This document shows, piece by piece, positions 55,061 to 64,000 of a stretch of 64,000 nucleotides of DNA (within the stretch, counting starts at the first letter, position 1; the number at the start of each line of letters is the position of its first letter). The DNA is from Blastomussa wellsi (Eukaryota; Cnidaria; Anthozoa; Scleractinia; Plerogyridae): assembly GCA_947652115.1 (NCBI GenBank), contig OX393565.1:18131690-18195689 (forward strand), given 5' to 3'. Below the pieces are notes generated by a model. The model was not told the DNA's origin. It saw only the letters and a program-made list of their open reading frames with translations, and ran no database searches. Both the position numbers and the translations under genes were made by a program.

Positions 55061-55421
55061 TTATTTGCACAAAAATAGTTTTTCCTCAAAAATCTGACTA
55101 AAGCAAGCATTGCTATTTCTTGGCAAAAAAGATGGACATTGTTTTCTTAAATAAGCCCAAATAGGTTCCCTGATTTCCTCCAACAATTTACTGTTTTCTG
55201 GAGACTCAACATATCTTGAGCACGTGTTAAAGAGAAGCTCAGTGAATTCATTTCTCACAGTCAAATCTGATAAATACGGCAAAAACAACTGTGATGCAAC
55301 TTCTAAAAAGCTGTCAACTGCACAAGAATAAATGCAACGAATGCTTAAAGCTGAATTTATGAAATGTTTTTTTCGTTTCAGCATTATTAGGCGTAGATAC
55401 TTCAATGAGGGATCAAACTAA
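55061..55421 (-). CDS. possible terminal exon of an unidentified minus-strand gene or TE
   Basis: After a CGAGCTTAG acceptor near 55422 the frame reads FDPSLKYLRLIMLKRKK... and stays open for about 120 codons to a stop at 55061. It is helical and Leu/Glu-rich (EFTELLFNTCSRYVESPEN, LLEEIREPIWAYLRKQCPSF). Amino-acid composition looks coding, but no motif was recognised. It could be a transposon remnant. Confidence 0.3.
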
Positions 55422-55469
55422 GCTCGAAATTTTACATGTACAGTACCGCTCGAAGATAAGCGAACCACT

Positions 55470-55555
55470 CAACGCGTTCTCAACGCGAAGGAAACGCGAA
55501 GGCAACGCAAAGGGAACGCGTTTGCGTTTGCGTTCCCACGCAAACGCAAACGCAT
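55470..55555. repeat. CGCAAA/CGCGAA hexamer-like simple repeat
   Basis: Irregular units of AACGCGAAGG change to GCGTTTGCGTTT and then ACGCAAACGCAAACGC, giving a partly self-complementary tract. Confidence 0.7.
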
Positions 55556-55654
55556 TGGTGTAGCTCATTTGCAGATCACACTTTAAACCATTTTGCATAA
55601 CAAGAGGTCCAAACAAAGCCGACTTTTTGCTAGCAATCACCTTTGCATTTTCAT

Positions 55655-56200
55655 TTTATCGATTGATCTTGTGTTTACGTGCCGCCCGCAGGTCTTGAAG
55701 TTCATCAAGCATAGCGGCACTTGTCGCGTCGTTGGCAACATAATATTCAAGCCGTAATTTGGCTGGCGAAATTTTCGAACAACTTCGAAATGTGCATATT
55801 CATTTTTTATCGATGATCTTCTGTTTACGTGTCGCAGGTCTCAAAATTCGTCAAACATAGCGGCGCTTGTCGCTGCTTTGGCAATAAACGCAGTCCAATC
55901 GATCTTGTGTTTACGCGCCCCATGTCTCGAAATTCGTCAAACATCGCGGCGCTTGTCGCTAAGTTTGCATTAAAATTCTAGCCGTAATTTGGCTGGCGAA
56001 ATTTGCGAACAACTTCGAAATCTGCAGATCCATTTTTGATCGATGATCTTTTGTTTACGTGTCGCAGGTCTCGAAATTCGATCTTGTGTTTACGTGCCGC
56101 ATGTCTCGAAAGTCATCAAACATTGCGGCGCTTGTCGCTACTCGGCAATAAAATTCTGCTGCAATTAATTGGCTTGCGAAATCTGTAAACAATTTCAAAT
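55655..56200. repeat. diverged tandem array
   Basis: At least four units each carry GATCTTGTGTTTACGTG-like, GCAGGTCTCGAAATTCG-like and CGGCGCTTGTCGCT-like motifs. Some are followed by GCCGTAATTTGGCTGGCGAA. A further partial unit lies at 56348-56380. Spacing varies from about 70 to 200 bp, indicating a composite higher-order arrangement. Confidence 0.75.
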
Positions 56201-56379
56201 TTTTCATATCCTAATCTTTTTTTATCGATCTGTATTGTATTTATATTTCGGCGAAACATCATAGGGTCAACCTCCAGTTTTCCTTTTCAAGATGTTTTGT
56301 AATTTTTAGTTCCTTCATCTTGAATAAATACGTTATGTTATGTTATGGCTCGTCAAACATTCCGGCGCTTGTCTAAAGT

Positions 56380-57949
56380 ATGCCCAGGTTCGGATATTTC
56401 GCCAACTGGAAAACGAACATAAATTTTGGAATCGCTCTACATTTCTGAAGAAGGATCTGATGCTTTCAAGAAGTTTGAAAGAGCGTGAAAATTTCCGACT
56501 GCCCGTGCCCGGCTGATGGGCATTTAGCCATTGCGAATAACAAAACCTTTTTCCTTGTTTTAGGCTACTGGCGACTGTTTTGCGTGATAACTTAGATTAT
56601 TAGAAACCAAAAAGCGTTCTCGCTCGTTTGAAGAAAACTTGGTTGCAAATTTTGTTGCAGAAAGAAGCGCTTCGCGGCCCAGACATTCCGGCGATGAGTG
56701 TTATTCCATTCTCAATTTAACAAACAGCGAGCGAATGAATTCAATTCGACTGGGTTCTTTTTTTAAAAAAAATTGTTTAGTTGCCTGGTTTTATATGAAT
56801 CCTTTCGACCCCCAGCGTAGTTTTTTTAGTCCTTTGCGCGCTTTTGGGCAATCCTTTGCGAACTTTTTCCTCAAAAATCGAGATTTTTTCTGCATCACAC
56901 CGAAATCCGATACTCTATACGCGGGGACTTCAATAGTGGCCTCCTCGGGTTTTGGCCGTCTGGGCCAAAACCCTGCGGGGGCAAAAAGGCCAAAATTGTT
57001 TTGTCTTTGTTCGTTTACAATGATAGATGAAACTAAATGTATCTTGGTGGATTTTAAATTTCTTTTACTTCAAAATTATACAAATACCTTTCAAGTGCGG
57101 TTTTCAACGCGTGGTAACCAAAATTGACAACGACGATTATCTTGATTTGTTTGAACGTCTTAGAACAATACAATGTTTGTTTCCGTGTTCCTTAAAGCCA
57201 TGCTTTCGTAAATTTCGCCAGGTTGTAAAATACCAGTTTATTCAGAGAATTTGCACATGGATTAGTGTCTTCCAAAAAATATATATTGTTCCCCTCCTTT
57301 TAACTCTTTTCTTTTGTTTGTGCGTGTTGTTGATCACTATTATGCTATTATGCAACTCTTGAGTTCGAAAATTCTGGAAGTAGATATTTCTAATGGGATA
57401 AGAGGTATGCTGACATTAAGCGATACTTCATTACGGACTTGTGAATAGCTCTGCGGTGAAATTGCCCTTCAAGACTCGTTTAACCCCGACCTAGTGGTTT
57501 TGAAATTTTCCCGAAATTATTGTCTTTCTTAAACATGGCAAATTTTTAATTATATCGCGAAGAAGAAGACCTTAATTATGGCGTAGTCAACTCCGGTCGC
57601 GATCATTGGCGTCAACACTAAAATCCATCTGATTACTATCTAGCATAATTGTAATTTTCTTTGCCCAGCTAAGTAATTTTATGTCGCTCGAGAAAGATCT
57701 ATCGATATACATCGCAGATAGACCGCAAAATCTAAAAGTGTGTGCTATTGTCTAAGTTTTTATGGGTTTTCAATTAGTACTTGTTCATAGACAGTTCGCC
57801 GCCTGCAAAACATTTTCGCGGCTATGGGGCGAATAAATTTGTGAAGCGTTTATTAAAATCAGTATTTTATCTGCCGATCAAAATCCGCTAGCGAGCGAAA
57901 GTCCTCGACTTTCAAATTGGCAATTGTTTTAAACACTTCAAAAAATATA
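56380..57949. other. intergenic, no gene supported
   Basis: Two open frames (56639-57127 and 57027-57362) have low-complexity, Phe-rich translations and no splice support. They are probably fortuitous. Confidence 0.35.
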
Positions 57950-58045
57950 ATTTGGTTTTATCAACTGCCTCCGTAAAGAGATTCAAGAGCTGACGTTTCG
58001 AGCGTTAGCCCTTCGTCGGAATACAACAAATAACTACGAGAATCT

Positions 58046-58575
58046 GTGGGTCTTTTCGTAGGCTACATTGAACACCAATTTTTCAATCAATACAACGGCC
58101 CAAAACCTGAACTCTATCGTCGCTACATTGACGACTGCATCGGCCCTACCTCTTCTACCAGGGAGGATCTCAATCAATTTATAACCGCTGTTAATTCGTT
58201 TCATCCTGCCCTTAAATATACCTGGGGAATTTCCGATACTTCCTTAGCATTCCTGGATATCAAAGTTTCTATCGAAGGCAACGGTTTATGCACCAGTGTG
58301 CACTACAAACCCACAGATTCTCATAGTTATTTGTTGTATTCATCTTCACATCCATCAAATGTCAAGAATTCCATTCCTTATTCTCAGTTTCTTAGACTTC
58401 GCCGTCTTTGTAGTGACGGCTCTGATTTTTCCTTAAAATCAGAGGAAATGTGCAATTTCTTCGACAAACGCGGCTATCCTGCTTCTATTGTTCAAGCGGG
58501 CCACCATCGCGCCCAACAAATTGATCGACAGTCAGCACTACAAACGTCACAGATAGAAAACAACGATAGAATTCC
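58046..58575 (+). pseudogene. PLE reverse transcriptase, 5'-truncated
   Basis: The frame contains YRRYIDDCIGP, with the YxDD polymerase motif, then LAFLDIKVSI and VHYKPTDSHSYLLYSSSHP, typical of the palm/thumb of PLE RTs. It begins next to the terminal repeat, so fingers and most of the palm are missing. It ends at NNDRIPL, where the 1.35-kb insertion starts. Confidence 0.8.
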
Positions 58576-58740
58576 ATTAATGTCCCAACCCATGAGAAGA
58601 CAGAAACTTGGACAACAATATGTGGGGAATTGGGGTTGGGAATGAAGTACTCCAGTAACAGGCCACTGCCACTAAACACAATGCTAGTCTAGCTTGGGAA
58701 GAGGGGAGGGCTCACAACCCCTCCACTCCCCTTTTCTCTC

Positions 58741-58970
58741 TAGGGGTGCACATCACAATCCCCTAAGAGAGGTCCTACTGCTCTTGAGGGCTGCAAACAC
58801 AATACCCTGCAAGAGGTCCTACAACTCTTTTGGGCTGCCGACCACAATACCCTAAAAGAGCTCCTTACTCCTCTCCAGGGCTGCCGACCACAATACCGTG
58901 GGAGAGGTCCTTATTCCTCTTCAGGGCTGCAGAACACAATACCCTGAAAGAGGTCCTTATTCAAGTTAGA
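58741..58970. repeat. tandem array of ~55-bp units
   Basis: About four to five units of the form GGGCTGC-x-GACCACAATACCCT-x-AGAGGTCCTTATTCCTCT with substitutions. Confidence 0.8.
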
Positions 58971-59142
58971 GGGGTTTAGACTCATGGTTACCATGGCAAC
59001 CAATCCATTCTGTGAGTCTATGGGGCAAAGGGTGACCTGTATGGGAGCACTTCATCCCAACCCAAAGTTTATTATATCAATATGAGATAAAGAACCAACA
59101 GAACACTCTACTAGAGAGTTACACACAAATGCAAGAATGTAG

Positions 59143-59430
59143 GTCATGAAAATAGGCCTAGCTAATCAGGACATTAAGTGTCTTTGAGGCAGATAAACTG
59201 CCAAATCTAACCGTAACCGAACACAAATGCAGATTACAACAAGTACATGGAAGATCGCAACCTCGCAAAATGCTATAGTAACAAGTAGGTCATAAAATAG
59301 GCCTAGCTAAACAGTACAATAAGTGTCTTTGAGGCAGATTAACTGCCAAAGCTAACCGTAACCGAACACAACTGCAGATTATAACAATTACATGGAAGAT
59401 CTCAACAACCTCGAAAAAATGCTATAGTAA
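59143..59430. repeat. ~140-bp tandem duplication
   Basis: Both units run from GGTCATAAAATAGGCCTAGC through GTGTCTTTGAGGCAGAT and CTAACCGTAACCGAACACAA to AATGCTATAGTAACAA. Confidence 0.8.
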
Positions 59431-59925
59431 CAATATATAAACCTGAAGGCCTAACCAGAGATCGGTTTACAATGCATTTCAAGTAAACCATATTGCATGT
59501 CTATGGTGCAGGTACACTGCAGGTCTACCCATCAGAGGCTCAAACTAGCAAGCATCGCAATATCTCTTAGGAAAATAATGTTTTTTTTTTTTGTTTTTTT
59601 TTTGTAGGTAAGCAATATAGTGTATTCTAAATCATAAAGCAAACGACATGCTAGCAAGATAGGGAGGGAAGGGTGGGAAAATTAGTTGTACTGAGATGGA
59701 GCAGGCAGATAATTTACCTGCTCAAGCAACAGAATGAAAAAGCACAAGGCTTGTGTACTTTGCCCTTGAACTTTAGTGGCAGTGAATTCAAACACTCTGA
59801 TTGGCTAAAGCATGCAACTTGCACAATAGAGGCACGTGAGTGGAAATGAACTTTGGCTTGTGAAATCCCACCCTATTTTGCTACATGTCACGCAATACAC
59901 ACATGATTCTCCTGGTTGTCCCATT

Positions 59926-60565
59926 AACTACAATTTATGGGGGCATAAATTGGTCTTTCACCCTCACATTTCACCCTCACAACCACGCAGTTAAATCCAT
60001 CATTCTCAAAAACTTTAAATTACTTCAAAATGATCCCGACACTGGTAGAATCTTTTCGCGACCTCCATTAATTTCATTTAAACGCGACAAAAACATAGGT
60101 AACTTTTTAGTCAGAAGTGCATTCCAAACAAGTGATCAACCCGGAACTTTTAAATGCGCTCGTGCGCGATGCAAAACATGCCCTTTCATTCACAACGTTG
60201 ACAAAATATCGGAACCCAAGCGATCTATCAAGATCACTGATCATTTCACCTGTACCTCAGCCATTTCCATCTACTGCATAACTTGCACTCTTTGCAAAAA
60301 GTTATACATCGGCGAAACAGGGAGACGACTTGGCGACCGATTCCGAGAACACTTTCGTGACATAGAGAAAGACGACAAAAATGCATCGAAACCGGTCGCG
60401 AGACACTTCAATCTCCCAAATCATTCTAAGCAACATATGGCAGTCTGCGGCCTTTCCCTTCACCAAGGAAACACGGAAAGCCGCAAAACTCTAGAACAGA
60501 TATTTAGTTTTCGAATCGGCACTCTTAATCCTCACGGTATCAACGAACGCTTTTCATTCAACTAA
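59926..60565 (+). pseudogene. PLE GIY-YIG endonuclease domain
   Basis: The frame continues from PLTTIYGGINWSFTLTFHPH to a stop at 60565. A Cys-rich linker (CARARCKTCPF) precedes the GIY-YIG domain: SIYCITCTLCKKLYIGETGR, the catalytic Arg in GDRFREHF, and a downstream Glu in RKTLEQIF. The domain is complete, but it is separated from its RT by the insertion. PLE endonucleases nick target DNA for priming. Confidence 0.8.
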
Positions 60566-60726
60566 TTTATTCCGTTGTTTTCACGTTACCAGGCACCAGC
60601 CAATAGCGAAGCTCCATCTTTCTGTATATAAAAAATACACGCCCCACAATTCCTTGATTCGCTCTGACGAAGGGCTAACGCTCTAAACGTCAGCTCTTGA
60701 ATCTCTTTACGCTGGCTAATTCACAT

Positions 60727-61049
60727 TAGTATATTCTCAGCTCCGACTATTGCATTTCTAGCTTTTTGATTGGCTAAAAAACTCCGACTATGAGCCAATA
60801 GTCGGAGTTTTACGTCATGTGGAAAATAGTGCGCCAAGTTTTTAACTTCAGCCCTCTATAATGGCCTACACTGGCAGGTTTCAGGAGCTGTCTCCCACAA
60901 AAATTCAAGAGATATGGTTTGAGAATTTACTAAAACAATTATTCCATTCGCCCTTGTTGGATATGAAGTGATTATAACCAACTCGTGCTACGCGCTCGTT
61001 GGTTATTTTATCACTTCATATCCAGCGCGGGCTCATGGAATAATTGTTA
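60727..61049. mobile_element. foldback insertion in the PLE terminal repeat
   Basis: The PLE end TTCACATTA|TCAACCNAGTTGATAA is split here. Inside are two hairpins: ACTCCGACTAT/ATAGTCGGAGT (60780-60810) and AACAATTATTCCAT...TATGAAGTGAT with its mirror image (60937-61047). Confidence 0.65.
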
Positions 61050-61096
61050 TTTATCAACCCAGTTGATAAAACCAAATTATATTGTTATACTTCCCC

Positions 61097-61125
<29 letters not shown>

Positions 61126-61133
<8 letters not shown>

Positions 61134-64000
61134 ATCACTTCAAAAAATAGACAGTTCATGACTATCGTTGTAATATTTCTTACAGTTATTGAAAGAATGC
61201 ACCAACACAAATAAATTTTGATGGAATTGAATTTATTTTCCAGTGTTCTATTACATAACTGAAATAGGTGGAGAAAGAGATAGACGGCACTTTTAGGGAA
61301 CACGTGTGCCGACATACCCGTGCTCATAAACTTTTTCTCTTTTGAAGCACGTGTTGTAAGATGCAAGTGTTTCTTTCAGCACGTGTTTTGAAGAAACGCA
61401 TGTACACTCTGCAACTCGTCATGTCAGTGGTCGCCGCTTTTCGTTCAAAGCTTAGAAGAGTGGTTTATTTTTACTCATATGAAGAGCTATAATTTTCTCG
61501 TAAAAATACTCGCAATACCTGACTTTAGTTGTAAATTTAGACCGCATTGTTAGCCAGAAGCCGCTTTGTATAAATCACAAAAAGAATTCGCCATGGGCGA
61601 TTGCGAACCATGGCTATAAAAGGTATAAAAAAATAATTTCCATTAAGAAAACTTGTAAAACCCAACATAACTCCAGCAAGCACTATTCAGTCCTTTAGTT
61701 TTCATTAAATTGAATGACATTTGGCATTGAGCCGCACACTAGAAAGCTCTTAGAACCACTTTACACTATTTCCGGTTTAGCTCGAGGATAGATATTGTCA
61801 TTGTTTGAAATAGTGGTTTGAAATTCCTGCGACCGTCAGATTTAATTTTCAAAGAGTCAAAGGTATGGAAGACGTTTTTGTCATTATCGCCAGCAAATAC
61901 CTATAGCCTGTTTCCGATATTACAATCCAGACTGTACTGATTATTTAAATGATAAAACTAAGTAAATAACATATTTCATCCCTCAAGCACAGCTTAATTA
62001 TCTTTGTAGTGTTTCCGAAAATTCCAGAATCAAGATAAAATTTGAATTTCGAAAATAGTTGTTTCATATTGCCGTTGTCACTATCGAGAATATTTCCTCA
62101 TTTTCTCCGAAAACTGAAAATAATTAGAAAAGATGCATTTAAAAAAGAATTTCCAACATGGTTCTCCCTTACTTTAAACTTTTTTTTTTAATTTGACGAA
62201 ATATTGAAGAGCTTCGGTTATGTACGCTTCCCAATTCAGGTCGGACGTTACCCCGTCCCGGTCCCTAGTATAGAAGCGAAGTTGTTATCTGTCAAGAAGC
62301 GTGCCTCTCAGTTACTCCGGTCATTCAGGTTAAGTTTGTTTTTCTTGATATCTGTGTTTATGTATTATCAATTCCAACCCTTATTGACCCCGTAGGCGTC
62401 GATTCACAAAGGATATTTTGGTACAAAACTACTTCTTTGCGACATCTTCTAGAAGTAATTGTTTGATTCGCAACAAATCTAATTGGTGTTGGGTTCGTTG
62501 TTACCCAATATCGCAGCGCGCGGTTGTTTCGCTTTTGTGTTTGCCTCAGTTAACAAAACGACAAGGGTTTTTGTGACGCCAGGTTATTTTCCTTTTTTTT
62601 CAAATTATACGCAGTTCATTCATGAATCCTCTTATGAGGTATCTAATGTCTTGTTCCATGTCGTCCCCTCGCACGAATTGCTCGCCCCCAATAGATTGGT
62701 TGCAGTAACATGAGCGGCTAACAATATCACAAATGTTTATCTTTGTAATTGTCTAGAAATGAGATCGTAAACTGAAATCAGCGGTAGATTGAGCGATGTC
62801 TGGTCGCAGCGTTTCAAAATATTTCAAAACGGTGATCGTCTGAAATTACACGGAAAATACCTTTTGTTTTTCCTTACTGACTTATCGGGCAACGCTAAAA
62901 GACCGTCTTAATTTTTTATCGTCAAACATTCCTTGATTATTGAGCAAACTTCAAAGATTCTAAAATTGTAACATTCTTTTACCGTAATTGTTCCCTTTGT
63001 TTCTTCCTTTTGGTCCTCGCGTAGAGACGTACGGGTACCTAATGCTCAAATTTGATAAAAGAAAGTCAGTGACGGTCACCTAGAAATATGTTATGTTCAA
63101 ATGTTACTTTTCTGATTAACAAAAATTTCCACGATGGTGTGCCAAGTAAAATTATATTTTTTTATAACGGGGCAAATGTTTCAACCCCTAAATTTCAGTC
63201 CTAGCAGTGTGGGAAGTGAAATTAAAATTATTATTTTGTTATCAGAATCATTCTGTTCTGTATCAGTAATTTTTGTTCAGGAAAATTAATCATGTTACCG
63301 CCCGCTCTAATTGGTTAAATGGGCTTCAGGCAACTAAAATGACCGGGCTTTGTTTGAATATTGCTCGCCGAAAATTGAGACAATTCATCGAGAAACGAAT
63401 TTAAAAGAACATTTCTTTCCCGTACTTTTAATTTTTGTTCGGACCGTCGAGATAAAAAAAAAGACTTCAAACTTTAATCTTGAGAATCTTGTTGAAGGTG
63501 TTCTCCCGCTTTTGATATTTTCTTATCATCTTTCTTTGCCGAATAGAAGCAAAAAACCCCTAGAGACTTGTTCTTATTCTCCCTTTTCTAGAACCTTCGG
63601 TTTTGCATTTAGAGCTGTTTGCTGAAACATAAGACTTGTTTGATTTCTTATGCAAACAACTTTGAAGGCTCACGTCGAATGGGAGATAACATATGCAATG
63701 AACCTTAATTTCGCGGGTCGCTGTTTTGGCGTGGAACATTCTGGAACTTGTTTCAACCGGCCGAAATGAAACGTTGTAAACAAGATGGATTTCGCTTCAA
63801 TTTAGCCGCTCGCTGTTATTTTCTTCGATAAGGAGCCCGTTTATTGGCCGGGAAAAGTTTTATCTGGTTTTATTTTTGCCCGTTGGAAGTCCGCGAAATT
63901 GTTTATAATTTGGGGACACCGATAAATGTAAAGCAATAACCCCGTAGCAATTTACAGGTAGGTAACGTTTAGCAATAGGAATATCATCATGCCATTTTGA
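61126..64000. other. no gene recognised
   Basis: An exon-like stretch at 62241-62333, bordered by TTCAG and GTTAAG, is open in one frame (VGRYPVPVPSIEAKLLSVKK) but could not be linked to other exons. The rest is AT-rich. Open frames at 62483-62713 and 63350-63625 have no support. Confidence 0.35.

Larger units (their letters stand above)
58575..59925. mobile_element. 1.35-kb non-coding insertion within the PLE
   Basis: CCATTAA stands on both sides (58571-58580 region and about 59920-59930). Removing one copy with the insert restores a continuous frame from RIPL to TTIYGGINW. Inside are a tandem array (58741-58970), a 140-bp duplication (59143-59430) and inverted GGGTTGGGAATGAAGT/ACTTCATCCCAACCC blocks at 58633 and 59047. 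No ORF. The 7-8-bp duplication would fit a hAT-type cut-and-paste element. Confidence 0.6.
57950..61125 (+). mobile_element. Penelope-like element (PLE), defective, with nested insertions
   Basis: Inverted terminal blocks: GTAAAGAGATTCAAGAGCTG...GCCCTTCGTCGGA (57975-58020) and its mirror image TCTGACGAAGGGCTAACGCT...CTCTTTACG (60662-60710). Between them lie a 5'-truncated reverse transcriptase and a GIY-YIG endonuclease, the hallmark of PLEs. It is interrupted at 58575-59925 by a non-coding insertion and at 60727-61049 by a foldback element. Terminal fragments of the same family occur at 9236 and 21690. Confidence 0.8.

Noticed and set aside
56639..57362. Two overlapping open frames (162 and 111 codons)
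   Set aside because: Low-complexity Phe-rich translation, no splice support and overlapping frames; no sign of selection.
58741..58970. CRISPR-like array
   Set aside because: Units are contiguous, diverged tandem repeats without spacers, in a eukaryotic genome.
62241..62333. Exon-like stretch VGRYPVPVPS...
   Set aside because: Open only when entered in phase 0, whereas the candidate upstream exon at 54153 leaves phase 2; no other exon could be linked.

Overview
The window looks like nuclear DNA of a cnidarian, probably an anthozoan such as a reef coral. This is inferred from short-exon genes with GT-AG introns, animal housekeeping genes (PEX6, RRM2), AT-rich intergenic DNA, and a repeat load of L1-like LINE, Penelope-like element, tRNA-derived SINEs, many palindromic MITEs and a DIRS-like Gag. 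Species was not determined. All exon models are hand-built: reading frame, splice signal and phase were checked by eye, with no transcript evidence.

Layout. 1-3260: edge-truncated DIRS-like Gag ORF (-) and a decayed Harbinger-like element inside a 268-bp direct repeat. 3814-5400: a two-exon, 127-aa, cysteine-containing gene (-). 7272-24895: seven phase-compatible exons (-) of a WD40-like gene; its largest intron carries a nested SINE/PLE/MITE block (9.2-10.2 kb) and a nearly full-length L1-like LINE (12.8-18.2 kb) with target-site duplications. 25-28 kb: MITEs. 28040-29044: intronless RRM2 (-), divergent from PEX6 (29370-39361, +, 9 exons, 1123 aa), with only 325 bp between the start codons. 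39.7-40.1 kb: large palindrome. 41773-46687 (+): a 14-exon gene coding an 842-aa protein. 47312-48132 (+): a small five-exon gene. 48382-49038 (-): a single-exon chromodomain gene. 49-58 kb: mostly non-coding, with a diverged tandem array. 57.95-61.13 kb: Penelope-like element split by a 1.35-kb insertion. 61.1-64 kb: nothing recognisable.

The most interesting locus is the 842-aa protein at 41773-46687. Its exons join in phase into a DDE-type core with D376, D457, E712, C476-x2-C479 and H687-x4-H692. From the second Asp onward the spacings match those I remember for the RAG1 catalytic core (D708, C727/C730, H937/H942, E962) to within one residue over 255 positions. It lacks a recognisable RAG1-type RING N-terminus, has a coiled coil near the N-terminus and a SAP-like C-terminus, has 13 introns and shows no terminal inverted repeats, so it looks like a host-domesticated RAG1/Transib-like transposase.

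Functional links: RRM2 (dNTP synthesis) and PEX6 (peroxisomal receptor recycling) may share a bidirectional promoter. The other genes show no operon-like relation.
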